From assembly GCA_030431635.1 (NCBI GenBank), contig JAUIIL010000002.1:124001-188000 (forward strand): 64,000 nt of DNA, written 5' to 3'. The notes beneath the pieces were generated by a model that worked only from the letters and a program-made list of their open reading frames with translations, was not told the DNA's origin and searched no databases. The DNA is from Bacteriovoracia bacterium (lineage in GTDB: Bacteria > Bdellovibrionota > Bacteriovoracia > Bacteriovoracales > Bacteriovoracaceae). Made by a program: the position numbers and the translations under genes. This document shows positions 34,473 through 42,498 of the stretch, piece by piece (the stretch's first letter is position 1; every line of letters starts with the position of its first letter).

Positions 34473-35879
34473 GTGATTTTGCTAAGCAGTATAGTTTCCT
34501 GCTCTTGGTTGTCATTTGTTTCTGATGAAAATTACAACGATGTTGTTGCGGGAAAAGAGAAAAGTAATATTGAGAGTGAATGGTACAATAGTTTTCCTGA
34601 AGCTTTTAAGGCCTATGGCGTTTCTGGGGGAATTGAAACTCATCTCTTCTTTGATCCCGATCCTGAGATTAATTTAAGTGATTCTAGTGTTAATTTTATT
34701 GCAACTACTCATGCTGGTAGTGATGTAGATACACAATTAGATACACTATCAGGAAAGCTTTATGGAAGGAGACGCTATTGTTCTCATCCTGATATTTATA
34801 AGAATTATCTTGGAAGTTTGGTTCGCCCTAATTATACCGCAGGGGTTGTTCCTAGGCTCCTCGATCAAATTGGCATGCCTCAGCAGATTATTGTTTTTGG
34901 AAACCAAGAATATTACAAAGAAAGAGAGTTTATCGCGCAAGATAAGGTGAGGGTTGTTGGTGGTCTCATTGAGAAAGTTTGTGAGAGAGGAATTTGTGAA
35001 AAACCTACAGAATGGCTAAGTCATCTAATTTTAGTTGCAGTTGATTCAAGAGATGGTCGTTATAAAAAGGTTTTTACTTTGGAAGAGCTGAAGAAAAAAG
35101 TAGATTGGAAATACACATCAGCTTTCTTAGTTAACAGTAAAGGAATGAATAGTCTTTCAGATAAGTTATCTCCTGCTTATCAATTAAATGGAGAAGTCCG
35201 AGCAGACCAGTCTCTTCTTTTCGTTCGTTCTCATGGGCATTTTTTTAACGAGCAAGAGCTTGTAAAAATAAAACACAGTTGTCATAAGCTCTATGATTTT
35301 GTTTGGGAAAATTTAGGCAAAGTAGGAATGTCTAAAAAATTTAGAGAAAACCTAAGGCTCTTCGGTCAAAAATTTCTCAATCGCTATCATACTTGTGTTG
35401 ATTTTGTTCGGTATTCAAATATTAATGATGATCTCGAACGTCACTGGTTTATGGTTTATTTTACAGCTTTTACTAAAATATATAAGCTTGGATACTATTA
35501 TAACTGTAGTTCAAAAAGTTGGTCTATTAACCCTGTCGACTCTCGAAATAAAAGAATTTATGATATGAGTAAAGAATTTAAAAACTGTAGTATTAGAAAA
35601 TTAGATGACGGGTTTGGACGTATTAATCAAGTGATTTCTGAGATGCAAAAATTTGGTAAAGAATTTGTTCGATATGTTTCCTATGATGATTTGGCTTTTG
35701 GGTCTCATGAAAAACTCCACTCTTTTGTTAGTGTTGATGGAAAAGATATTAATTGTGCAGAACACGAAAGAGACAAATACAATATTAATTTCAAAATTTT
35801 CCCTAACGATATTAGATGGAGAGACCTTGCACAGTCTTTAGATTCAAAGTTAAAGAACAAAAAGAATGCAAAAAAATAG
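34473..35879 (+). CDS. lipoprotein of unknown function, first gene of the Nuo-like operon (start uncertain)
   Basis: No known domain was recognised in these 468 residues. The only ordinary start, GTG at 34473, gives MILLSSIVSCSW, a lipobox (IVSC) but without the basic N-region a signal peptide needs. Reading the same frame upstream gives CKRVLQVILLSSIVSC, a much better signal, whose only possible starts are CTG at 34434 (AAGAGG seven bases upstream) or ATT at 34440. The mature protein has many Tyr, His and Lys and scattered cysteines (RYCSHPD, KVCERGICEK, KHSCHKLYD, YHTCVDF, YYNCSS, KNCSIRK), suggesting an oxidised periplasmic fold. It overlaps the NuoB-like gene by 14 bases, so it probably works with that module. 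Confidence 0.6.
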   Translation: MILLSSIVSCSWLSFVSDENYNDVVAGKEKSNIESEWYNSFPEAFKAYGVSGGIETHLFFDPDPEINLSDSSVNFIATTHAGSDVDTQLDTLSGKLYGRRRYCSHPDIYKNYLGSLVRPNYTAGVVPRLLDQIGMPQQIIVFGNQEYYKEREFIAQDKVRVVGGLIEKVCERGICEKPTEWLSHLILVAVDSRDGRYKKVFTLEELKKKVDWKYTSAFLVNSKGMNSLSDKLSPAYQLNGEVRADQSLLFVRSHGHFFNEQELVKIKHSCHKLYDFVWENLGKVGMSKKFRENLRLFGQKFLNRYHTCVDFVRYSNINDDLERHWFMVYFTAFTKIYKLGYYYNCSSKSWSINPVDSRNKRIYDMSKEFKNCSIRKLDDGFGRINQVISEMQKFGKEFVRYVSYDDLAFGSHEKLHSFVSVDGKDINCAEHERDKYNINFKIFPNDIRWRDLAQSLDSKLKNKKNAKK

Positions 35880-36300
35880 ATCCGAGACAAAATCCACTCT
35901 TTTTTGGCATGAAGAAATAACACCTTTTATTTTTGGGTCAAGTTTTTCAGTCGAAGAGGTTAAAAGCGTATTTGGCCATCGTTTCGATTTTTCAATAAGA
36001 GGAATTGAAATATTACAGAGTCCTTGCGAGGTCTGTAACGTACTTGTAATCTGTGGCCAAATAACACACAAACTTCTTCCTTATTTACTTGATATAGAAA
36101 AAAGAATGCATCAAAAGAAATGGGTTATGTGGATAGAATGTCAAAAAGACGAAAAGAAGAAGAAAAGTTATTACTCAGGAATACCTAATCTTGAAAAATA
36201 TATATCTATTGATGTTTTTGTTCCAGGTAATACACCATCATCAGAAGAAATAATGGATGGTTTTTTACAAGTTCAGGATATTATAAAAAATGGAAAATAG
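35866..36300 (+). CDS. NuoB-like protein lacking most N2 cluster ligands
   Basis: 144 residues aligning over most of their length with NuoB/20-kDa subunits of complex I: IEILQSPCEVCNVLVICGQ matches the NuoB strand VxxASPRQADVLIVAG, ITHKLLPYLLDIEKRM and KKWVMWIECQ match TxKMAPxLxxxYxQM and xKWVIxMGxC, and SIDVFVPGNTPSSEEIMDGFLQ matches VDVYVPGCPP-type ends. N2 in true NuoB uses a CC pair, the MGxC cysteine and the PGCPP cysteine. Here the pair is F27-S28 (FGSSFSVEE), the last is N122 (PGNTP) and only C92 remains. A new C54-x-x-C57 pair is present. It therefore probably cannot hold N2. It overlaps its neighbours by 14 and 11 bases. Confidence 0.8.
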   Translation: MQKNRSETKSTLFWHEEITPFIFGSSFSVEEVKSVFGHRFDFSIRGIEILQSPCEVCNVLVICGQITHKLLPYLLDIEKRMHQKKWVMWIECQKDEKKKKSYYSGIPNLEKYISIDVFVPGNTPSSEEIMDGFLQVQDIIKNGK

Positions 36301-37933
36301 ACTTCGGAATTTTTTAAAAGATCATTTTTCTTTTTTTAGTTTTTCAGTAAATCCAGAATCCTTTGTTATTGATATTGAAAAAGCAGAGTTTTATTCTTTA
36401 TGTAAATCTCTTTTCGACGAATTAGGGTTTATTCTATTACTTGATATTTGTGGTGTTGATAATTTGAATAAAAAGAATAGAAATAATAATAAAAGATTTG
36501 AAATTATTTATCACTTTCTTAACCTTGAAGAGTATCAAAGACTTCGCGTTCGAATACATATAGATGAAGAGGATTGGATTCCTTCTCTTTTCAAGATCTG
36601 GCCGAATTCAAATTGGCATGAAAGAGAAATCGTCGATCTCTTAGGTTTAAAATTTACAAACTCAAGTTATAAAAATTTAATGCAAGCTCCTAGTGACTCA
36701 AGAAATCCATTACGAAAAGACTTTAATCCGAAAGAAAAAAAGCAACAAGATCTTATTGAAATCTACGATCAATACGGTAAAAGAAAGCTCGATCGCTCTT
36801 ATGATACTGTATTATGGATTGAAAATAATCCTATGATTTCAGGTAATGCAAGATTGAGCTTCTCGCTTCACAAAGGAAGGATCAAAAACAGTGATATTGA
36901 AATTGGATATTATCACAGGGGAATAGAAAAAGAGTTTGAGAATTACTCTTTTGAGCAAGGAATAATTTTAACAGACGAATTGAATCCTTTCTCTAGTTTG
37001 ATTAGTAACTTTGTTTGGACTAGAACTCTTGAGGAGTATTTAAAAATAGAAATTACTAATAGAGCTAAATGTATTCGAATGATTTTAATCGAACTCTCAA
37101 GGGTGAGCGAACATTTAAATAATTTAGGGCAAATGACCTCAGCAATGGACGCTGTTGGTTTTCATAAAATATGTATTGAAAATAATGAGAAAATTTTAGA
37201 GTTACTCGAAATGGTGACAGGAAGTCGATACAAACACTCATTTTCAAGAATTGGGGGACTTGCTGATGACATTCCCCACGGATGGATTTCAAAATGTATG
37301 GAAACCGTTCAACTCATTAAATCTAACATGACAAAATATAGTAAAGTTCTGATTCAATCTCCTTCTTGGTTGAAAAAAACAAGAGTAGGGGAGTTGAGTG
37401 CTTACAAGGCCCTTCTATTTGGTTTTACAGGTCCCAACTTAAGAGCTTCAGGAGTTAACTATGATATAAGAAAATCATCTCCTTATTATTTTTATGACAA
37501 GGTGGACTTCAACGTTGTTGTTGGAACAACGGGAGATTGTTATGATCGTTTTCTTGTTCGATTAGAAGAAATTCAACAATCAATCAAAATTATTTCTCAA
37601 GTCCTTGATAATATACCTCCTGGAGAAGTACGTGTTTTCTCGACTCAGGCCAAAAGCCGAAATCTTTTTGATGTCCAAGATTTTTGTAAAGCTCTAGAAA
37701 ATCCAAGGCTATTTCCTTTGGGAGAATACTATTGTGCCACAGAGGCTCCGGGGGGGGAGTTAGGCTTTTATTTTATCGCTGATGATTCAGAAAATCCTTA
37801 TAGAGTAAAAATTAGACCTCCTGGTTTTAGTTTTTTGCAAAGTTATTCAGAGCTAGTGAATGGAAGAACATTAGAAGAAGCTAAAATTATTCTTGCTTCT
37901 TTAAATATTGTGATAAGTGAAATCGATAGGTGA
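36290..37933 (+). CDS. NuoCD-like fusion with altered quinone-site residues
   Basis: 547 residues. Residues about 1-150 are NuoC-like (NSNWHEREIVDLLGLKF, then NPLRKDF). About 175-547 are NuoD-like: IGYYHRGIEKEFE, NRAKCIRMILIELSRVSEHL, RIGGLADDIPHGW, FTGPNLRASGVNYDIRK, GDCYDRFLVRLEE, EAPGGELGFY, and an end LASLNIVISEIDR. The H-P-x-x-H-G loop that lines the quinone pocket reads N180-P-M-I-S-G, losing both histidines. The D-R-x-D-Y segment with the quinone tyrosine reads TDELNP (228-233). NiFe-hydrogenase CxxC motifs are also absent. It is probably structural or regulatory rather than a quinone reductase. Four bases separate it from the next gene. Confidence 0.85.
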   Translation: MENRLRNFLKDHFSFFSFSVNPESFVIDIEKAEFYSLCKSLFDELGFILLLDICGVDNLNKKNRNNNKRFEIIYHFLNLEEYQRLRVRIHIDEEDWIPSLFKIWPNSNWHEREIVDLLGLKFTNSSYKNLMQAPSDSRNPLRKDFNPKEKKQQDLIEIYDQYGKRKLDRSYDTVLWIENNPMISGNARLSFSLHKGRIKNSDIEIGYYHRGIEKEFENYSFEQGIILTDELNPFSSLISNFVWTRTLEEYLKIEITNRAKCIRMILIELSRVSEHLNNLGQMTSAMDAVGFHKICIENNEKILELLEMVTGSRYKHSFSRIGGLADDIPHGWISKCMETVQLIKSNMTKYSKVLIQSPSWLKKTRVGELSAYKALLFGFTGPNLRASGVNYDIRKSSPYYFYDKVDFNVVVGTTGDCYDRFLVRLEEIQQSIKIISQVLDNIPPGEVRVFSTQAKSRNLFDVQDFCKALENPRLFPLGEYYCATEAPGGELGFYFIADDSENPYRVKIRPPGFSFLQSYSELVNGRTLEEAKIILASLNIVISEIDR

Positions 37934-37936
37934 AAA

Positions 37937-38248
37937 ATGATATTAGATAGGCGTCTTTATAGAGGAATTAATTTTATAAAAGAAACGAAGAGAAAGACAG
38001 CTTATTTGTTTTCTCTAATAACACGGAAATACCTCTCTAAAGAACTTCCTATTGCGATTAATTATCCGGTAGAGAAACTAAGCTATTCTTCTAGAAATAA
38101 ACATTCTAAAAACGCTCTTAAGTGTCCTCGTTGTGAAAAAGTTGCGACAAAAGTTGAACTTGTTATTGAAGGAGATACTTTAGATAAAGTTTTTTTAGGA
38201 GAGTGTCTAGAATGTTATCATTACTGGCCATTAGATTCAGAAAAATAA
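37937..38248 (+). CDS. small four-cysteine protein, possibly a remodelled NuoI
   Basis: 103 residues, last gene of the Nuo-like operon. The N-terminal half (YRGINFIKETKRKTAYLFSL, then INYPVEKLSYSSRNKH) recalls NuoI, which opens with an amphipathic helix followed by a YPE-K-x-R-x-R-G-x-H segment. The C-terminal half has two knuckles, C63-P-R-C66 and C90-L-E-C93, like a zinc ribbon, instead of the eight cysteines of a 2[4Fe-4S] ferredoxin. Whether it descends from NuoI or is an unrelated zinc ribbon cannot be settled by eye. Its end overlaps the convergent aat gene by 28 bases. Confidence 0.6.
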   Translation: MILDRRLYRGINFIKETKRKTAYLFSLITRKYLSKELPIAINYPVEKLSYSSRNKHSKNALKCPRCEKVATKVELVIEGDTLDKVFLGECLECYHYWPLDSEK

Positions 38249-38898
38249 TAGTGCCTAGATTTGTTTAAATGAGCTTTTTTTATTTCTTTGACAAAAACAT
38301 TTCTTGGTATTTCAACCCCTCCTAAAGACTGGATAACAGGTGTTACCATTTGAGTATCAAGTAGCTTTATTCCTTTCGGTTTTATTTTTTCAATGAGATT
38401 TAGTAAACATACTTTTGAAGCGTTTGTTTCTTTGTGAAACATAGATTCTCCTGAAAAAATTTCTCCGATGCAAACTCCATAAACTCCTCCCACGAGTTTG
38501 TTATTTGAATAGGCCTCAACACTATATGCGAGTTTATGATGAAATAAATTAATATACGCTTGCTTGAGCTCGCTTGTTATCCAGGTTGACTCTTGATTTT
38601 TTCGAGGAACTTTTGAACATTCGTTAATGACTTCTTCAAAACGGGTATTATACCTTATTTCATAGGGACATTTGCTCATGAATTTTTTAAGTGAGCGTGG
38701 AATATGAAGATTATCTAATGGAATAACTCCTCTTGGATCAGGGCTAAACCATGTAAGAGGAAATTCTTCCTTAATGGGCCATGGAAAGATCCCTTCACTG
38801 TAAGCAAGGACAAGTGATTCTATTTCTAAGTCCCCACCTATGGCCAACAATCCTGACTCATCAGCTTGAGAGAGTGGTGGAAATTCAATAATTGCCAT
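38221..38898 (-). CDS. aat: leucyl/phenylalanyl-tRNA--protein transferase
   Basis: Adds Leu or Phe from tRNA to proteins with N-terminal Lys or Arg, marking them for ClpS/ClpAP (N-degron pathway). Family motifs: FPPLSQADESGLLAIGGDLE, AYSEGIFPW, LTWFSPDPRGVIPLD, ESTWITSELKQAY, SVEAYSNNKLVGGVYGVCIG, FSGESMFHK and KLLDTQMVTPVIQSLGG. ATG at 38898 is chosen because the conserved FPPL starts right after it. An alternative ATG at 38925 adds nine residues. It overlaps the upstream ureohydrolase by 14 bases. Confidence 0.94.
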   Translation of the reverse strand: MAIIEFPPLSQADESGLLAIGGDLEIESLVLAYSEGIFPWPIKEEFPLTWFSPDPRGVIPLDNLHIPRSLKKFMSKCPYEIRYNTRFEEVINECSKVPRKNQESTWITSELKQAYINLFHHKLAYSVEAYSNNKLVGGVYGVCIGEIFSGESMFHKETNASKVCLLNLIEKIKPKGIKLLDTQMVTPVIQSLGGVEIPRNVFVKEIKKAHLNKSRHYYFSESNGQ

Positions 38899-39985
38899 GA
38901 AAAGTTTCCGTAAAAAAATGAACAAAACTAGTTGCTATTTGCAGCGTTGATTCTGGTTCAATTGTGTAAGGATTTTCTTGAGTTTTAAGAAACGGGGCCA
39001 CTTCGACAATATCAGCTCCTGTTATCAAAAAATCGTTTCTAAGTTCATTTAAAATGGACGAGACCATATGAGGTTGTAGCCCATTTGGTTCAGGTGTACC
39101 TGTACAGCTTACATACTCACTATCAATACAGTCTATGTCTAAACTAACGTATAATTCTTGAACTTTCTTTTTCTTTAAATCGCTTCTAATATGATGAAGT
39201 GTACTCTCAATTCCTTCTTGAATAATTTCTTGGGCCCAAAATTGTTTAACTCCTAAATGGTTCTCCCAATATTTTTTATCTTTTCCGCTTGAGCGAATTC
39301 CTATTTGATAAACATCTGAAGGGTGGGCCAGGTTTTTTAAAATATGATAAGTCCAAGAGCCAAAACAAAGGTCGATTCCTAAACGCTGACTTAACAAGTC
39401 AGTATGAGCATCAAAGTGAATAACTGCAGTTCTTACTTTTTCTCTTTTTTTTCTTTTTATCCATTCATTACAAAGAGGATAGCTTATAGAGTGATCTCCT
39501 CCCAAGGTTAAAAGAGGTGTCTGAGGAAATGACTGGTAAAATTGTCTGCAAAAAACCTCTGCAATACTCAGAGGTGAGACTGGCAGTGAGCAAACTTTTT
39601 GATATAAAGCTTTTTGACAACTAGAAATTGTTTGCGTGTTAAGATACTTATCATGGAGTAAGTGAGGAATAACTCTCACATCTCCTAAATCAAAGAGATG
39701 GTCAACGCTGTATTGATACATTTCTTGTCTTAAAAAGAGTGGTCCCCAATTGCTTCCTCTTAAGATTCCTGCACCACAATCAGAAGGGATGGCAATAAGA
39801 GCTGGAACAGGGTTTTGAAAATAATGTTCAATACTTTGCTGCCATACTTCTGATACGATTTCAGGAACGCTACTTCCATAAAGTTTGGAGAAGATAGCAT
39901 TCTTTCTTTCAGCAGCAGTATTGACAGTGTAAACACCACTTCCAGCTGGACACAAATAATTTAACATTTGTTCTTTAAAATTCAT
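38885..39985 (-). CDS. arginase/agmatinase-family ureohydrolase (substrate unclear)
   Basis: A binuclear manganese hydrolase. All metal motifs are kept: GGDHSISYP, HFDAHTDL and SLDIDCIDSEY, with the family's C-terminal ADIVEVAPFL. The first about 90 residues (PAGSGVYTVNTAAERKN and SDCGAGILRGSNWGP) are longer than in agmatinases such as the one at 43739, and the substrate loop differs (DLLSQRLGIDLCFG). Arginase, agmatinase, guanidinobutyrase or formiminoglutamase activity are all possible. It sits between a 2-hydroxyacid dehydrogenase gene (adjacent, no gap) and aat. Confidence 0.82.
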   Translation of the reverse strand: MNFKEQMLNYLCPAGSGVYTVNTAAERKNAIFSKLYGSSVPEIVSEVWQQSIEHYFQNPVPALIAIPSDCGAGILRGSNWGPLFLRQEMYQYSVDHLFDLGDVRVIPHLLHDKYLNTQTISSCQKALYQKVCSLPVSPLSIAEVFCRQFYQSFPQTPLLTLGGDHSISYPLCNEWIKRKKREKVRTAVIHFDAHTDLLSQRLGIDLCFGSWTYHILKNLAHPSDVYQIGIRSSGKDKKYWENHLGVKQFWAQEIIQEGIESTLHHIRSDLKKKKVQELYVSLDIDCIDSEYVSCTGTPEPNGLQPHMVSSILNELRNDFLITGADIVEVAPFLKTQENPYTIEPESTLQIATSFVHFFTETFHGNY

Positions 39986-40921
39986 TTACACTAGTACGTC
40001 ATTTTCTAGACGATTTTGTAAGAGGCTATCTTGGTATATTTTAGCGAAATTATGATGACTTAAAAAGTCTTTGAGTATTTGTTTCTCAAAATCAAGAATT
40101 TTTTTTTCAAGTGTTTGAGAGCATCCCGCAATATGAGATGTTTTGCATATGTTTTTTAATGAAACAATTTTATCGTTCAGACTAAAAGGTTCTTTTTCAA
40201 AAACATCAAGGTAAGCATAAGCATGAGGGTTATTTTTCAGGAAGTGAATAAGATCTTCTTCATGGATAAGTTTTCCTCGAGCTCCATTAATGATGAGAGC
40301 ATCTGAATTTAATTTTTTCAAAAAAGTAGAGTCTACCATATGAAGATTCTCTTTATTAAGACCGCAGCAAAGAATAAGCACATCAATATGATTAGATAAT
40401 GAACTTTCCTTAAGAGTTTTAGAAAAAGGATCGTAAACACTAACCTGACACCCTAGAGCCGTTAAAGTTTTAAAAACTGTTTGTCCAATGTGTCCAAAAC
40501 CTACGAGCTGGATATTAAGTTCATTAAGAAGTTTTCTGTTCCAAGTTCTCGATTGTTGCCATTGAGCTTGATCTTGGATCAGGCAGTAATGTTGAAAAAG
40601 GCATGCAAGAGAGTACTCGCTAACTGCTTGGGCCCTAATTAAATTTCCATTAATAATTGGCATCGGAGCATTTTTTACAAATTCAAAACTAAAGTTATCA
40701 TACCCAGAGTTGGAGTGGATAATGAGTTTGCAATCTTTCAAGGTTTTCTGTGGTATATTTTGAATCTGTGTATTTGAATTTGTAATGAGAATATTATTTG
40801 TTTCTGGCCAATCTGAACTCCATTGAAGTTCTTCAAACTCACTGATCATTGCCTTCTCTTCTGCTTTGAACTCTTCAGACATATAAGCAGAATACATTGT
40901 TCTATAGATCTTTAATTTCAT
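39986..40921 (-). CDS. D-isomer-specific 2-hydroxyacid dehydrogenase family protein
   Basis: NAD-dependent oxidoreductase. The nucleotide motif is IQLVGFGHIGQTVFKTL (around residues 140-156) with the adenosine acidic position in VSVYDPF. The catalytic arginine strand reads ALIINGARGKLIHEEDL, the Glu is in AYLDVFEKEPF and the catalytic His is in TSHIAGCS. N-terminal substrate-domain strands are shorter than in SerA or PdxB. Its product is not predicted. The stop immediately precedes the start of the ureohydrolase gene, so they are probably cotranscribed with aat. Confidence 0.8.
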   Translation of the reverse strand: MKLKIYRTMYSAYMSEEFKAEEKAMISEFEELQWSSDWPETNNILITNSNTQIQNIPQKTLKDCKLIIHSNSGYDNFSFEFVKNAPMPIINGNLIRAQAVSEYSLACLFQHYCLIQDQAQWQQSRTWNRKLLNELNIQLVGFGHIGQTVFKTLTALGCQVSVYDPFSKTLKESSLSNHIDVLILCCGLNKENLHMVDSTFLKKLNSDALIINGARGKLIHEEDLIHFLKNNPHAYAYLDVFEKEPFSLNDKIVSLKNICKTSHIAGCSQTLEKKILDFEKQILKDFLSHHNFAKIYQDSLLQNRLENDVLV

Positions 40922-40955
40922 CTGTTAACACTAGCATATCCCGGCAAGTTAATCA

Positions 40956-40984
40956 TTGACATGGCGCCCTGTTTAATGTAGTTT
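40956..40984 (+). promoter_or_regulatory. sigma-70 promoter of map
   Basis: Perfect TTGACA (40956-40961), a 17-base spacer and TAGTTT (40979-40984), 25 bases before the map ATG. The -10 is imperfect but the -35 and spacing are ideal. Confidence 0.5.
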
Positions 40985-41009
40985 CAGCTCTTTAATATCA
41001 AAAGGTTTT

Positions 41010-41762
41010 ATGATCTCAATTAAGTCAAAACGTGAAATAGAATTAATGAAAGAGTCCTGCCGTTTAGCAGCAAATACTCTCAAGCATATTGAAGATAAAC
41101 TTGAAATTGGCATGAGCACTGAAGATGTCAATAAACTGTGCCATGACTATATCATTGATCATAAAGCGATTCCTTCTTGTTTAAATTATCATGGATTTCC
41201 AAAATCTGTTTGTACTTCGCTTAATGAAGTTATTTGTCATGGAATTCCTTCTGAAAAGGATAAATTAAAAGACGGGGACATCTTAAATGTCGATGTAACA
41301 ACTTATTTTAATGGGTTTCATGGAGACACCAATAGAACTTTTCTCATTGGAAACGTTTCTCCCGAAATAAAAAAATTAGTCGATGTTACCTACGAGTGTT
41401 TATTAGCAGGAATTTCAGTGGTTAAACCGGGTGCTCGTTTGGGAGATATTGGTGCTATTATCCAAGAAATGGCCGAGGGACATGGTTATAGCGTTGTTCG
41501 AGAGTATTGTGGCCATGGAATTGGACGTGAGTTTCATGAAGATCCTCAGGTTCTTCATTATGGTAAAAAAGGAACGGGGATTGAGCTTAAAAAAGGAATG
41601 ACTTTTACAATTGAACCTATGATCAATTTGGGAAGCCGTCATTGTTTATTGCTAGAAGATGACTGGACGGTTGTGACGAATGATGGGAAAGTTTCCGCTC
41701 AATTTGAACATACCATTTTGGTTACAGACGATGGCGCAGAGATTATGACCGTTGCTGATTAA
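41010..41762 (+). CDS. map: methionine aminopeptidase, type I
   Basis: Removes the initiator methionine from new proteins. Metal ligands are in order: D in LNVDVTTYF, D in GFHGDTNRTF, H in GHGIGREFHEDPQ, E in FTIEPMIN and E in QFEHTILV. The substrate-side histidine lies in CLNYHGFPKSVC. The 250 residues are typical of type Ia enzymes. The ATG at 41010 follows a good promoter. The 3' end overlaps the convergent secreted-protein gene by four bases. Confidence 0.96.
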   Translation: MISIKSKREIELMKESCRLAANTLKHIEDKLEIGMSTEDVNKLCHDYIIDHKAIPSCLNYHGFPKSVCTSLNEVICHGIPSEKDKLKDGDILNVDVTTYFNGFHGDTNRTFLIGNVSPEIKKLVDVTYECLLAGISVVKPGARLGDIGAIIQEMAEGHGYSVVREYCGHGIGREFHEDPQVLHYGKKGTGIELKKGMTFTIEPMINLGSRHCLLLEDDWTVVTNDGKVSAQFEHTILVTDDGAEIMTVAD

Positions 41763-42400
41763 GAGTTACTACTTTTTTCTTTTTTTAGATTTTCTTTTTT
41801 GTCTTTCTTTTTTTGGTTAATCATTTCTTGGGTACAATCGGAAACAAGTCTATCTATATCTTTGATAGCTCCCATTATTTTGACCGCCATATTATCTTGA
41901 GTCAGAATTTGCTTAGGGGGAATATCCATCTGAAGGTATTTGAGCTGTTCATAATACTTGGTTAGTCCTACTACTCTTTTTTCTAAGCAATCAACAGTTG
42001 GACAACTTTCTTGAACATGGGAAATAAAATCATGCAAAAGATTTGGGATCTGTTTCATGAACTCGTTAACAAGTCCTTTTTGAGTATACACAACCCTTGG
42101 ATCCTCTGATTCTGGAATAATAAAGGCTTTCTCTTGATAATTAATAATATGCTCTAGAAGGACAATTGAGGGATAAATTGTATTCCTTGAGCAAACTGCA
42201 TTTTGAGTCGTTTTTTGAAATTTAACATTTCCTAGGTTTAAAAGCTTACTCATTAAGGTTTTATTGAGCTTATAAGTAGCAGCGTATTTGTAACCACTTT
42301 TATGATAGCGACTCTCTTCTTCAGCAAGGCAATGCAAGACTGGTTTTGCTAACGCAATCGTTTGGAGCAAGAGAAGCATAAAAGCAAAATAAATCTTCAT
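41759..42400 (-). CDS. secreted protein of unknown function
   Basis: 213 residues with a signal peptide (MKIYFAFMLLLLQTIALAKP). The mature part contains about five cysteines (LHCLAEE, AVCSRN, ESCPTVDCLEK, SDCTQE), which suggests disulfides in the periplasm or outside. It is helical in the second half with a Lys-rich, Glu-rich tail (NQKKKDKKENLKKEK) that may be disordered. No known domain was recognised. It is divergent from tatC and convergent with map. Confidence 0.55.
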   Translation of the reverse strand: MKIYFAFMLLLLQTIALAKPVLHCLAEEESRYHKSGYKYAATYKLNKTLMSKLLNLGNVKFQKTTQNAVCSRNTIYPSIVLLEHIINYQEKAFIIPESEDPRVVYTQKGLVNEFMKQIPNLLHDFISHVQESCPTVDCLEKRVVGLTKYYEQLKYLQMDIPPKQILTQDNMAVKIMGAIKDIDRLVSDCTQEMINQKKKDKKENLKKEKSSNS

Positions 42401-42498
42401 GTATTCTCTATCGGTATATTGTATTTAATGGCCTTAAAGAGAATTCACAGGAGGAAAAACTGGCCAATTTTACTAAATTTTGAGAGAAAAACTCAGCT

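Noticed and set aside
36290-37933. Possible NiFe hydrogenase large subunit (HycE/Ech type) instead of NuoCD
   Set aside because: Neither the N-terminal RxCGxC nor the C-terminal DPCxxC nickel motifs are present; the end SEIDR matches NuoD.
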